Below, piece after piece: positions 16,799 through 25,971 of a DNA stretch of 64,000 nt. Positions within the stretch are counted from its first letter, which is position 1, and the number at the start of each line of letters is the position of its first letter. Source of the DNA: Streptomyces sp. 135 (lineage in GTDB: Bacteria; Actinomycetota; Actinomycetes; Streptomycetales; Streptomycetaceae); the NCBI RefSeq assembly GCF_020026305.1, contig NZ_CP075691.1:4712001-4776000 (forward strand), read 5' to 3'. The position numbers were made by a program, and so were the translations under genes. The notes below the pieces were generated by a model. The model saw only the letters and a program-made list of their open reading frames with translations. It ran no database searches and was not told the origin of the DNA.

Positions 16799-17404
16799 AT
16801 GACCGACCCGGTGACCCTGGATGGCGAGGGCTCGATCGGCGAGTTCGACGAGAAGCGGGCCGAGAACGCCGTGCGTGAACTACTGATCGCCGTGGGGGAG
16901 GACCCCGACCGGGAGGGCCTCCTGGAGACTCCGGCGCGCGTGGCGCGGGCGTACCGGGAAATATTCTCCGGGCTGTGGCAGAAGCCGGAGGACGTGCTGA
17001 CGACGACGTTCGACCTCGGGCACGACGAGATGATCCTGGTGAAGGACATCGAGGTCACCTCATGCTGCGAACATCACCTGGTCCCGTTTCGGGGTGTCGC
17101 GCACGTGGGTTACATCCCTGCCACCAGCGGAAAAATCACGGGGCTCTCGAAGCTCGCCCGACTTGTGGATGTCTATGCCCGGCGTCCCCAGGTGCAGGAG
17201 CGGATGACGACTCAGATAGCGGATTCGCTGATGGAGATCCTGGAACCGCGCGGCGTCATCGTGGTCGTGGAGTGCGAGCACATGTGCATGTCGATGCGCG
17301 GCATCCGCAAGCCCGGCGCCAAGACGATCACCTCAGCGGTCCGCGGTCAGCTGCGCGACCCCGCGACGCGCAATGAGGCGATGAGTCTGATCATCGCCCG
17401 CTGA
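16799..17404 (+). CDS. folE: GTP cyclohydrolase I
   Basis: A 201-residue type I enzyme that converts GTP to 7,8-dihydroneopterin triphosphate, the first step of folate synthesis. Zinc ligands are seen in TSCCEHHLVPF and in the late VVVECEHMCMSMRGI. The LLETPARVARAY and GLSKLARLVDVYARRPQ segments are canonical. ATG at 16799 follows AGGAACGAGG. The other folate genes (folP, folB, folK) lie on the opposite strand just downstream and converge with it. Confidence 0.96.
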   Translation: MTDPVTLDGEGSIGEFDEKRAENAVRELLIAVGEDPDREGLLETPARVARAYREIFSGLWQKPEDVLTTTFDLGHDEMILVKDIEVTSCCEHHLVPFRGVAHVGYIPATSGKITGLSKLARLVDVYARRPQVQERMTTQIADSLMEILEPRGVIVVVECEHMCMSMRGIRKPGAKTITSAVRGQLRDPATRNEAMSLIIAR

Positions 17405-17426
17405 ACCGGCCCTGAGAGCCGTGCCG

Positions 17427-17463
17427 GGCGGCCTCGGCGTTTCCCTGTCCGCCTCAGGCCGCC
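17427..17463. terminator. Possible bidirectional hairpin between folE and the DUF3180 gene
   Basis: GGCGGCCT (17427-17434) pairs with 17456-17463 across a 21-nt loop. The right arm covers the end of the DUF3180 gene. It could serve both converging transcripts; the long loop lowers confidence. Confidence 0.35.
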
Positions 17464-17939
17464 GGAGCCGCCTGGCCGTCCTCGTCGTCGTCCTCGGGGA
17501 GCTTGCAGACCCGTTCGAGGAAGAGGGCGGCCGCTACCACCGCGATGCCCATCAGGACCGAGAGGCCGGCGTAGATCGCCTGGTCGCGGCGGCCGGGGAT
17601 GTCGAGGAATTCGAGCAGGAAGGCGCCCGCGCCGCCGTACATTCCCGCGACGAGCGCCGCGACCAGGGCGCTGGCCTGGCCGAAGACGACGGCGCGGGCG
17701 GCCATCATCGGATCGACGCCCTTCGCACCGGGGCGGCGCTCACGCTGGGCCCGCAGGCGCGAGCGCAGCGAGAGAGCCGTGGACAGGAGCACGACGGCGA
17801 TCACCGCGAGCACGATGGGCGCGGCCAGCGGGACCCGGGGCAGCGTGCCGACGGAGTCCCACAGGCGGGCGCCCGACCAGGACAGCACTCCGGCCACGAC
17901 GAAGAGGCCGGCCAGTGTCCTGATGCGCAGTTGCTTCAC
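17454..17939 (-). CDS. DUF3180 membrane protein
   Basis: A 161-residue membrane protein with four hydrophobic segments (about 9-27, 38-58, 85-105 and 122-143). Its place behind folK and the RxxxL-rich loop between segments two and three match the actinobacterial DUF3180 family. GTG at 17939 is the only reasonable start; upstream codons run in frame to a stop with no start codon. Function is unknown; the constant link to folate genes suggests cotranscription rather than a shared pathway. Confidence 0.85.
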   Translation of the reverse strand: MKQLRIRTLAGLFVVAGVLSWSGARLWDSVGTLPRVPLAAPIVLAVIAVVLLSTALSLRSRLRAQRERRPGAKGVDPMMAARAVVFGQASALVAALVAGMYGGAGAFLLEFLDIPGRRDQAIYAGLSVLMGIAVVAAALFLERVCKLPEDDDEDGQAAPAA

Positions 17940-17955
17940 GAGTGACCCTTCGTTG

Positions 17956-17997
17956 CCTTCATCCTCGTACGGATCGGCGGCACCTTCATCCTCGTAC
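17956..17997. repeat. Two 15-bp direct repeats in front of the DUF3180 gene
   Basis: CCTTCATCCTCGTAC occurs at 17956-17970 and again at 17983-17997, 27 bases apart, in the folK-DUF3180 gap. On the minus strand each copy holds a GAGGATGAAGG sequence that resembles a ribosome-binding site. It is probably a small duplication. Confidence 0.6.
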
Positions 17998-18018
17998 CGG
18001 CCCGTTAGACCCTAACGA

Positions 18019-18630
18019 CTATTCGGGCAGCCGGAGTTCCAGGTCGGGGCGGGGCGCGACGCCTTCGCGGGTGACGGCGGCGAGCAGCTCGGCCACCGCG
18101 CCGCGGCCGGCCAGCTCGGCCTCGGGTTCGACGTCGTGCCAGGGGGCGAGGACGAAGGCACGTTCGTGCGCGCGCGGGTGGGGCAGGGTGAGCGCCGGGT
18201 CGTCGGAGACCACGTCGGCGTACGCCACGATGTCCACGTCGATCGTGCGCGGGCCCCAGCGCTCGTCACGGACGCGGTGGAAGGCCTCCTCGACGGCCTG
18301 CGCGCGCTCCAGGAGGGAGGAGGGCGGCAGGGTCGTCTTCACCACCACGACGGCGTTGAAGTACGAGGGCTGGGTGCCGGGGTCGACGCCCCACGGCTCG
18401 GTCTCGTACACCGGAGAGACCGCCTTGACCCGCAGGCCCGGCGTGTCCTCCAGGGCGTCGATGGCGCCCTGGAGGGTCTCCAGACGGTTGCCGAGGTTGC
18501 TGCCGAGGGAGATCACGGCCCGCTTGGGGTTGGACAGGGTGGTATCCGCGGCGTCCACCTGCTCGACCACGGAGGTGGGCACCGGCTGGACGGTGGGGTC
18601 GCTCTGACCCGCTTTGAAAGGCGCAGTCAT
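18019..18630 (-). CDS. folK: 2-amino-4-hydroxy-6-hydroxymethyldihydropteridine pyrophosphokinase
   Basis: A 203-residue HPPK that transfers pyrophosphate from ATP to 6-hydroxymethyl-dihydropterin. Hallmarks are SLGSNLGNRLETLQ, VSPVYETEPWG, the central RWGPRTIDVDIV and LPHPRAHERAFVLAPW. About 35 extra N-terminal residues precede the core, as in other Streptomyces. ATG at 18630 overlaps the folB stop by four bases (ATGA), so the two are translationally coupled. Confidence 0.95.
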   Translation of the reverse strand: MTAPFKAGQSDPTVQPVPTSVVEQVDAADTTLSNPKRAVISLGSNLGNRLETLQGAIDALEDTPGLRVKAVSPVYETEPWGVDPGTQPSYFNAVVVVKTTLPPSSLLERAQAVEEAFHRVRDERWGPRTIDVDIVAYADVVSDDPALTLPHPRAHERAFVLAPWHDVEPEAELAGRGAVAELLAAVTREGVAPRPDLELRLPE

Positions 18631-18986
18631 ACTCGGCTCCGGGTGATGGTGACGGTCACGTCGTCGAAGGGCACGGTGATCGGGGCGTCCGGCTTGTGCA
18701 CGCACACCTCGACCTCCAGGACCCCCTCGTGCTTCAGACACGTCTGGGCGATGCGCTCGGCGAGGGTCTCGATCAGATCGACCGGTTCGCCCTCGACGAC
18801 GGCCACGACCTCTTCGGCCACGACGCCGTAGTGCACGGTCTTCGCCAGGTCGTCGTCGGCCGCGGCCGCTCGCGTGTCCAGGCCGAGAACCAGGTCCACG
18901 ATGAAGGTCTGGCCCTCTTCGCGCTCCCGCGGATAGACACCGTGGTGCCCGCGGGCCTTGAGGCCGCGCAGCGCGACACGATCCAC
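18627..18986 (-). CDS. folB: Dihydroneopterin aldolase
   Basis: A 119-residue aldolase that splits dihydroneopterin to 6-hydroxymethyl-dihydropterin and glycolaldehyde. The start VDRVALRGLKARGHHGVYPRE and the catalytic region VDLIETLAERIAQTCL are typical. GTG at 18986 is chosen because AGGAG lies eight bases upstream and the family starts here; the frame extends 19 codons further. It is followed by folK with a four-base overlap. Confidence 0.94.
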   Translation of the reverse strand: MDRVALRGLKARGHHGVYPREREEGQTFIVDLVLGLDTRAAAADDDLAKTVHYGVVAEEVVAVVEGEPVDLIETLAERIAQTCLKHEGVLEVEVCVHKPDAPITVPFDDVTVTITRSRV

Positions 18987-19089
18987 GCGAATCACTCCTG
19001 CAATCGTCGGTATCGGCAGGCCTGTACCGAGTGCGGTCGGCACACCAGCCTCGATCGAATCTACCTGCGAGCACCGACAGTGCTCGCCC

Positions 19090-19122
19090 GCGGGGCCTTC
19101 CGAGAGGGCCCGGCGGCCCCGC
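19090..19122 (-). terminator. Weak hairpin between the NTF2-like gene and folB
   Basis: GCGGGGCC (19090-19097) pairs with 19115-19122 around a GC-rich loop. Read on the minus strand it lies 40 bases after the NTF2-like gene and about 100 before folB, so it may attenuate the downstream fol genes. Confidence 0.35.
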
Positions 19123-19162
19123 GATCCCGCTCGATCCGGCTTTTCTTCCGCCCCCTACCCAC

Positions 19163-19702
19163 TCAGGAGGGGGTCTCGTCACCCTCGTCGTCGTCGGTTT
19201 CGGCCAGGACGGGCGAGGCGTGGTGGGACCACAGTTTCCAGCCGTCGGGTGTGCGGCGGAACACATTCGTGGCGACCACGAGCTGGCCCACGAGCGGGCC
19301 GAGCTCCCCGCCGCCCTCCGGGGGCGGACCCCCGCTGAGGATGTTCTCGGTGCACGTCACCACGGCCGTGTCACCGGCCACGCCGACCTTCAGGTCGGTC
19401 AGGAAGAACTGGATGTACTCGGTGTTCGCCATGATCAGCGCGTACGACCTGAGGACCTCGCCGCGGCCGGTGAGGACCGGCCAGCCGGGGTGGACGCAGG
19501 AGATCGCGTCTCCGTCGGCGGTCCCGTCCACGCTCTCGTCCGTGCGGTCGTCGTCATCGCCGGTGACCTCGTCCGTGACCTTGTCGGCCTCGGAGTCCAG
19601 CCACAGGTCGGAGACCTCGTCGAAGTCACCGCGCTCCAGTGCTTCGTAGAAGGCCGTGTTGGCGAGTTCCACCTGCTCGACGTCGGTGCGTGCCCCGGTC
19701 AC
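19163..19702 (-). CDS. NTF2/SnoaL-like protein in the folate cluster
   Basis: A 179-residue protein with the NTF2-like fold pattern: VELANTAFYEALERGDFDEV at the start, then SCVHPGWPVLTGRGEVLRSY and WKLWSHHASPV near the end. Between the first helix and the strand lies an unusually acidic insert of about 25 residues rich in Asp and Thr. GTG at 19702 overlaps the folP stop (GTGA), so it is coupled to folP. This protein sits between folP and folB in Streptomyces generally. It might replace a missing pterin phosphatase step, but nothing in the sequence shows catalysis; function is unknown. Confidence 0.85.
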   Translation of the reverse strand: MTGARTDVEQVELANTAFYEALERGDFDEVSDLWLDSEADKVTDEVTGDDDDRTDESVDGTADGDAISCVHPGWPVLTGRGEVLRSYALIMANTEYIQFFLTDLKVGVAGDTAVVTCTENILSGGPPPEGGGELGPLVGQLVVATNVFRRTPDGWKLWSHHASPVLAETDDDEGDETPS

Positions 19703-20571
19703 CGGTGGCCGCCCGCGGCGTCCGTCACGGCCTGGGCGACGCGCACGGCGTCGGCCGTCGCCCGCACCTCGTGCACACGGACCGCCCAGGCGCCCTGGTG
19801 GGCGGCGATCGCCGAGACCGCGGCGGTGGCGGCGTCGCGCTCGCGGGTAAGCGGCAGGGCGCCCTCGGGGCCCGCGAGGACCCGGCCGAGGAACCGCTTG
19901 CGGGAGGCGGCGACCAGCACGGCGTGGCCCAGTTCGCGCAGCCGGTCCAGGCGGGCCAGGAGCGCCAGGTCGTGCTCGGCCTCCTTGGAGAAGCCGAGGC
20001 CCGGGTCGACGATGACGCGCTCGGGGGCGATGCCGCCCTCGATGGCGGCCGCCACGCGCGCGTGGAGCTCGCCGACGACTTCGCAGACCACGTCCTCGTA
20101 CACGGGCTTGGCGTGGATGTCGGTGAGGAAGCCCCGCCAGTGCATGACGACGAAGGGGGCGCCGGCGGCGGCGACCGCGGGGACCATGCGGGGGTCGGCG
20201 AGGCCGCCGCTGACGTCGTTGACGAGGACGGCGCCCGCGGCGAGCGCCTGCTCGGCGACAGTGGCGCGCATGGTGTCCACGGAGACGGTGACGCCCTCGG
20301 CGGCCAGGCCCCGCACCACGGGGACGACGCGCTTGAGTTCCTCGTCCTCGTCCACCCGGGTGGCGCCTGGGCGGGTCGACTCGCCGCCGACGTCCACCAG
20401 GTCGGCGCCCTGGGCGACCAGGTCGAGGCCGTGCTTCACGGCGGCCGTGGTGTCGAACCAGCGGCCGCCGTCGGAGAAGGAGTCGGGCGTGACGTTCACG
20501 ACGCCCATGACCGCGCAGCGGTCCCACTCCGGCAGCCCCTGGACCGATCCCCGCCCGCTCAACGTACTCAT
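19699..20571 (-). CDS. folP: Dihydropteroate synthase
   Basis: A 290-residue TIM-barrel enzyme that joins 6-hydroxymethyl-dihydropterin pyrophosphate to p-aminobenzoate; it is the sulfonamide target. Signatures are MGVVNVTPDSFSDGG, DVGGESTRPGA, VSVDTMRATV, VNDVSGG, DPGLGFSK and VAASRKRFLG. ATG at 20571 gives the usual length. It heads the minus-strand fol operon, with the preceding lysyltransferase-like gene ending 30 bases upstream and thus possibly cotranscribed. Confidence 0.96.
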   Translation of the reverse strand: MSTLSGRGSVQGLPEWDRCAVMGVVNVTPDSFSDGGRWFDTTAAVKHGLDLVAQGADLVDVGGESTRPGATRVDEDEELKRVVPVVRGLAAEGVTVSVDTMRATVAEQALAAGAVLVNDVSGGLADPRMVPAVAAAGAPFVVMHWRGFLTDIHAKPVYEDVVCEVVGELHARVAAAIEGGIAPERVIVDPGLGFSKEAEHDLALLARLDRLRELGHAVLVAASRKRFLGRVLAGPEGALPLTRERDAATAAVSAIAAHQGAWAVRVHEVRATADAVRVAQAVTDAAGGHR

Positions 20572-20601
20572 GCCTCCAGCGTAGGCCCGGACGGCGCCGG
20601 G

Positions 20602-22506
20602 TTACGCCGCCTGCATCTCGCGTTCCGTGGTCCGGTGCGGGCAGGGACGGCGCTGCGGGGTGCCCTTGCGCAGGAAGCGGGGCAGCGCGAGGGTCACGAA
20701 GCCCTCGGCTTGCATGGCGGCGAAGCCGATGCGGGGCAGGTCCTTGCTGGAGCGGTAGACGACGAAGCGGGGTTCCCACCGGGGGCGGAACTTCGCGTTG
20801 AACTTGTACAGGGACTCGATCTGGAACCAGCGGGAGAGGAAGACGAGCAGGCCCCGCCAGGCGCGCAGCACCGGGCCCGCGCCGATCTTCTCGCCGCGGG
20901 CGAGGGCCGCGCGGAACATCGCGAAGTTGAGGGACACGCGCGCGATGCCGAGCTTCGGGGCGGCCTGGAGGGCGGCCACGATGAGCAGTTCGTTCATGCC
21001 GGGATCGGCGGAGCGGTCGCGGCGCATGAGGTCCAGGGAGACGCCGTCCTTGCCCCACGGGACGAAGTGGAGGACCGCCTTCAGGTCGCCGTAGGGGCCC
21101 GGGTCCTCGTCGGCCTTGTGGGCGGTGGCGATCAGACAGTCGCCGTCGTTCGGGTCGCCGATGCGGCCGAGCGCCATGGAGAAGCCGCGCTCGGTGTCGG
21201 TGCCGCGCCAGTCGTCGGCGGCGCGCTGGATCCTGGTCAGCTCCTGCTCACCGAGGTCACGGATGCGCCGTACGCGCGTCTCGTAGCCATTGCGCTCGAT
21301 CCGCTTGACCATCTGGCGTACGTTGCGCATCGCACGCCCGGACAGGGAGAAATCCGCGACGTCCACCACCGCCTCGTCGCCCAGTTCGAGGGCGTCCAGG
21401 CCGGTCTCGCGGGTCCAGACCTCGCCGCCCGTCTCGGAGCAGCCCATGACGGCGGGCGTCCAGGAGTGGGCCTTCGCCTCGTCCATGAAGCGCTCGATGG
21501 CGCCGGGCCAGGCCTCGACGTCGCCGATCGGGTCGCCGCTGGCGAGCATCACTCCGGAGACGACGCGGTAGGTGACGGCGGCCTTGCCGCTGGGGGAGAA
21601 GACGACGCCCTTGTCGCGGCGGAGCGCGAAGTGGCCGAGCGAGTCGCGGGCGCCGTGCTTGTCGAGCAGGGCGCGCAGCTTGGTCTCGTCGTCCTCGGTG
21701 AGGCGCGCGGCCGGGTGCTCCGGGCGGAAGGCCAGGTAGATGGTGGTGAGGGCGGTGAGCATGCCGAGGGCGCCGAGGGAGAAGCCGACGGTCCAGGACG
21801 TGTTCCCGTAGTACGCGACGGGGCCCTCGAAGCCGAAGAGGCCGTAGAGGACGTGCTCCAGGCGCTCCGTGATGCTGGGGTCCCCGATGACCTTGCCTGG
21901 GTGGACGCTGACGATCACGAGGCCCAGCAGGATCGATCCGGCGCCGAGGAGGACGAAGTTGGCCAGTGCCCGCCAGCGGCTGCGCGGATCGGGCAGGGCC
22001 GTGAACTCACTACGATGACGCAGCAGCAGCGCGAGGAGCGCGAGCGAGATCAGGACACCGATCACCGAGTGACGGTACGCGAACTGCGCCACGGCGCCCG
22101 CGGGCAGCAGCACCACGGCGGCCCGCCAGGCCCGCCGCTTGTGGCGCCGCAGACCGTGCGCGAGCAGGAGCAGGAGGATGCCGGAGCTGAGCGCGAGTGC
22201 GGCCGCGAACGGGCCGAGCGCACCGGGCAGCACCTCGGCGACGGCGTGCATGCGGCTGTAGCGGAAGCGGGGGAAGACACCCGCCGCGACGTTCAGCAGA
22301 CCTACGAGCGTGCAGGCTCTGGCGACGAGGGTCGGCACGGCCTCGGGTCGCGGACCGCGCAGTATCCGGTGGAGGCGGCCGTCGCGGTGGCGGTCCTCAC
22401 TCCCCGGAACCCCACCCGACATTTCGCCATCTATCCTGACAGACATCGCATCCCGTAGTTCTGCGAGAGAGCTTGAATCCGGTGCCAAAACGGCATCCGG
22501 CACCAT
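20602..22506 (-). CDS. Phosphatidylglycerol lysyltransferase-like membrane protein (DUF2156/LPG synthase C-terminal domain)
   Basis: About 634 residues. The N-terminal half has six or seven hydrophobic segments, starting with ARACTLVGLLNVAAGVF. The C-terminal half (from LTEDDETKLRALLDKHG) is the LPG_synthase_C/DUF2156 GNAT-like domain, with DSLGHFALRRDKGVVFSPSG, PIGD and LYKFNAKFRPRWEPRFVVY. It lacks an attached lysyl-tRNA synthetase, unlike mycobacterial LysX. Such proteins add an amino acid from tRNA to phosphatidylglycerol and change envelope charge. Start is uncertain: ATG at 22506 has GAGG at good distance; 22545 and 22446 are alternatives. It is divergent from the esterase gene, and upstream of folP. 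Confidence 0.85.
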   Translation of the reverse strand: MVPDAVLAPDSSSLAELRDAMSVRIDGEMSGGVPGSEDRHRDGRLHRILRGPRPEAVPTLVARACTLVGLLNVAAGVFPRFRYSRMHAVAEVLPGALGPFAAALALSSGILLLLLAHGLRRHKRRAWRAAVVLLPAGAVAQFAYRHSVIGVLISLALLALLLRHRSEFTALPDPRSRWRALANFVLLGAGSILLGLVIVSVHPGKVIGDPSITERLEHVLYGLFGFEGPVAYYGNTSWTVGFSLGALGMLTALTTIYLAFRPEHPAARLTEDDETKLRALLDKHGARDSLGHFALRRDKGVVFSPSGKAAVTYRVVSGVMLASGDPIGDVEAWPGAIERFMDEAKAHSWTPAVMGCSETGGEVWTRETGLDALELGDEAVVDVADFSLSGRAMRNVRQMVKRIERNGYETRVRRIRDLGEQELTRIQRAADDWRGTDTERGFSMALGRIGDPNDGDCLIATAHKADEDPGPYGDLKAVLHFVPWGKDGVSLDLMRRDRSADPGMNELLIVAALQAAPKLGIARVSLNFAMFRAALARGEKIGAGPVLRAWRGLLVFLSRWFQIESLYKFNAKFRPRWEPRFVVYRSSKDLPRIGFAAMQAEGFVTLALPRFLRKGTPQRRPCPHRTTEREMQAA

Positions 22507-22676
22507 TGCGTCCTCTAGGACGGTCCTTCGGGGAAACGGGTTCATTCCCGACCGGAAACCGCTGGAAAAGCGCAGGCAAGGCTTTCGGCACGTGCCGGCA
22601 AGGTCACAGCCCTGTTCCGGTCCCGCCGCGGTAAGCCCGAGGCAACGGTAGTAGAAAGCGCAGGCAGGAAAACCCC

Positions 22677-23795
22677 ATGGGTCTCACGAGCAACAAGGTC
22701 CTCGCCCTTGCGGTCTTGCTGGCCGTACTGCTCTTCTTCGGCACCATCTGGCTCTGGCCGCGGCTCGCCCGCCGCACCTGGAAGGCGATCACGGGCCGTG
22801 TCGGCCTGCTCCTCGCCACTCAGGTGACGATCTTCGCATCGGTGGGCCTCGCGGCCAACCAGGCCTTCGGCTTCTACGCCACCTGGGCCGACCTCTTCGG
22901 CCAGGAGACGACCCCCGGCATCGTGGTGGACCACGATCCGGCCAAAGGAGCAGGGCCCGTCAAGGTCGTCGACACCAAGACCGTGAACGTGCCCGGTGGC
23001 GGCCGCCCCGCCACCGGCGGCCAGATCCAGAAGGTCGAGATCGGCGGGAAGGAGTCGCGCATAGGCTCTCCTGCCTACGTCTACCTGCCGCCCGAGTACT
23101 TCCAGTCGTTCTACCGCAACCGCACCTTCCCCGCGGCCGTGGTCCTCACCGGCTACCCGGGCACCGCCGAGGCGCTCATCAAAGGGCTGCACTACCCGCA
23201 GACCGCCCACAGGCTGTCCGCCGAGGGCAAGATGCAGCCGATGATCCTGATCATGCTGCGGCCGACCGTGGCGCCGCCGCGCGACACGGAGTGCGTGGAC
23301 GTCCCCGACGGCCCGCAGGCGGAGACGTTCTTCGCCAAGGACCTGCCCGGCGCCGTCTCGCAGCACTACAGGGTGGGCACCAAGGCACGGAACTGGGGCG
23401 TCATCGGCGACTCCACGGGCGGCTACTGCGCCCTGAAGTTCGCCCTGCACCACCCCGGTCAGTACGGCGCCGCGGCGGGCCTGTCGGCGTACTACAAGGC
23501 GCCCATCGACGTCACCACCGGCGACCTCTTCCACGGTGACGAGCAGCTGCAGCGGGAGGCCGATCTGATGTGGTACCTCGACCACAAGCCGGCGCCCAGG
23601 ACCTCCCTCCTGGTCACGAGCAGCAAGAAGGGTGAGGACAACTACCAGGACACCCTGAAGTTCATCGACAAGGTGAAGAAGCCCACGCGCGTGTCGTCGA
23701 TCACACTGGAAAGCGGCGGCCACAACTTCAACACCTGGCGCAGGGAGATCCCCGCCACCCTCCAGTGGATGAGCGGGCGGCTCGACGACAACTGA
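22677..23795 (+). CDS. Membrane-anchored alpha/beta-hydrolase (esterase D / Fbp type)
   Basis: A 372-residue protein with two N-terminal hydrophobic segments (about 7-29 and 42-62) and an extracellular hydrolase of the putative esterase family related to mycolyltransferase-like proteins. The nucleophile is Ser246 in GDSTGGYCA; His is likely in GGHNFNTWR near the end, and the oxyanion region is VVLTGYPG. ATG at 22677 follows AGGAAAA. It is divergent from the lysyl-PG synthase-like gene, so both may act on the envelope. Substrate unknown. Confidence 0.86.
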   Translation: MGLTSNKVLALAVLLAVLLFFGTIWLWPRLARRTWKAITGRVGLLLATQVTIFASVGLAANQAFGFYATWADLFGQETTPGIVVDHDPAKGAGPVKVVDTKTVNVPGGGRPATGGQIQKVEIGGKESRIGSPAYVYLPPEYFQSFYRNRTFPAAVVLTGYPGTAEALIKGLHYPQTAHRLSAEGKMQPMILIMLRPTVAPPRDTECVDVPDGPQAETFFAKDLPGAVSQHYRVGTKARNWGVIGDSTGGYCALKFALHHPGQYGAAAGLSAYYKAPIDVTTGDLFHGDEQLQREADLMWYLDHKPAPRTSLLVTSSKKGEDNYQDTLKFIDKVKKPTRVSSITLESGGHNFNTWRREIPATLQWMSGRLDDN

Positions 23796-23840
23796 GCCGC
23801 TTCTCTTGAGCCGCTCTTTTCGGCGGATGCGGCCGGGCGC

Positions 23841-23894
23841 AGTCCGAGCCGATGGCCGCCCGGTTGTCAGTCCGAGCCGATGGCCGCCCGGTTG

Positions 23895-23915
<21 letters not shown>
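23841..23915. repeat. 28-bp tandem repeat at the 3' end of the ABC ATPase gene
   Basis: Two perfect 28-bp units begin at 23841 and 23869 (AGTCCGAGCCGATGGCCGCC...), and a third, partial unit of 19 bases begins at 23897. The third contains the last codons and stop of the ATPase gene on the minus strand. The first two therefore are out-of-gene duplications of its 3' end. Confidence 0.9.
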
Positions 23916-25052
<1,137 letters not shown>

Positions 25053-25107
25053 GCTTCCCCATTGTGACGGACGGCGGTGGGCGGTGGCGGGCCGCGTGCG
25101 ACGGCCC

Positions 25108-25143
25108 TGTTGCGGCCGTACACGGCCGTGTTGCGGCCGTACA
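25108..25143. promoter_or_regulatory. 21-bp-spaced direct repeats in the divergent opuC control region
   Basis: TGTTGCGGCCGTACA occurs at 25108-25122 and 25129-25143, exactly 21 bp apart (two helical turns), between the divergent ATPase and permease genes. The spacing on one DNA face suggests a regulator binding site for both promoters. Confidence 0.5.
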
Positions 25144-25242
25144 ACGACTCTCGGCGATTGTCAGTGCCGCGCGTTAGGGTCGCCAGACACGGGGGGACGT
25201 GTGTGCGGCATACGTCCGGGGATTCGGGGGAGGTGTGGCCGC

Positions 25243-25971
25243 GTGGCCGAGCAGAACTGTCTGGTGACGAACGACTGGATCTGCGGGGAGTACCTCCGCA
25301 CGCGCAGCCAGGAGTTGACCGACGCGACCCTTCAGCACACCGGGATCACGCTCGCCTCGGTGGCGATCGGCCTCGCCGTCTCCCTGCCGCTCGCGCTTCT
25401 CGCGCGGCGGTGGCGCTTCCTGTCGGGACCGATCCTCGGCGTGACGACCGTGCTGTACTCGGTGCCCTCGCTCGCGATGTTCTCGCTGCTCCTGCCGTTC
25501 TTCGGGCTCTCCGCCTCGCTGGTCGTCACAGGCTTGGTGCTGTACTCCCTGACGGTCCTCGTGCGGAACATCCTGGCCGGGCTCCAGGCCGTCCCCGACG
25601 AAGCCAGGGACGCCGCCAAGGGGATGGGGTACGGCCCGCTCAGGCTCCTGTGGGAGGTGGAACTGCCGCTCGCGCTCCCGGCCTTGCTGGCCGGCGTCCG
25701 CATCACCACGGTCTCCACGGTCGCCCTGACGACGGTCGGCGCCATCGTGGACTACGGCGGCCTCGGCACCCTGATCCTCGACGGTCTCGACACGACCTTC
25801 AAGGCCCAGGTGCTCACGGCGTCCGTGCTGTGCGTCCTGCTGGCCGTCGTCGCCGACCTGCTGCTGCTCGCCCTCCAGCGGTGGCTGACGCCCTGGACGA
25901 GGGCCCCTCGCATACGCACGAACCGCGCCGGGCGTGCGGCGGCCGTGGCCAAGGTGGCTGAGCCGGTATGA
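25243..25971 (+). CDS. opuCB: Osmoprotectant ABC transporter permease (first)
   Basis: A 242-residue permease with about six hydrophobic helices and the binding-protein-dependent transport motif (VPDEARDAAKGMGYGPLRLL, the EAA loop). It pairs with the next permease to form the membrane channel for glycine betaine-type solutes. GTG at 25243 follows GGGGGAGG; the frame is open upstream and a GTG at 25201 is possible. Its stop overlaps the next start by four bases. Confidence 0.92.
   Translation: MAEQNCLVTNDWICGEYLRTRSQELTDATLQHTGITLASVAIGLAVSLPLALLARRWRFLSGPILGVTTVLYSVPSLAMFSLLLPFFGLSASLVVTGLVLYSLTVLVRNILAGLQAVPDEARDAAKGMGYGPLRLLWEVELPLALPALLAGVRITTVSTVALTTVGAIVDYGGLGTLILDGLDTTFKAQVLTASVLCVLLAVVADLLLLALQRWLTPWTRAPRIRTNRAGRAAAVAKVAEPV

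Noticed and set aside
22397..22676. Mobile element or integration site between the lysyl-PG synthase-like gene and the esterase gene
   Set aside because: No tRNA end, terminal repeats or transposase; it is a divergent promoter region.
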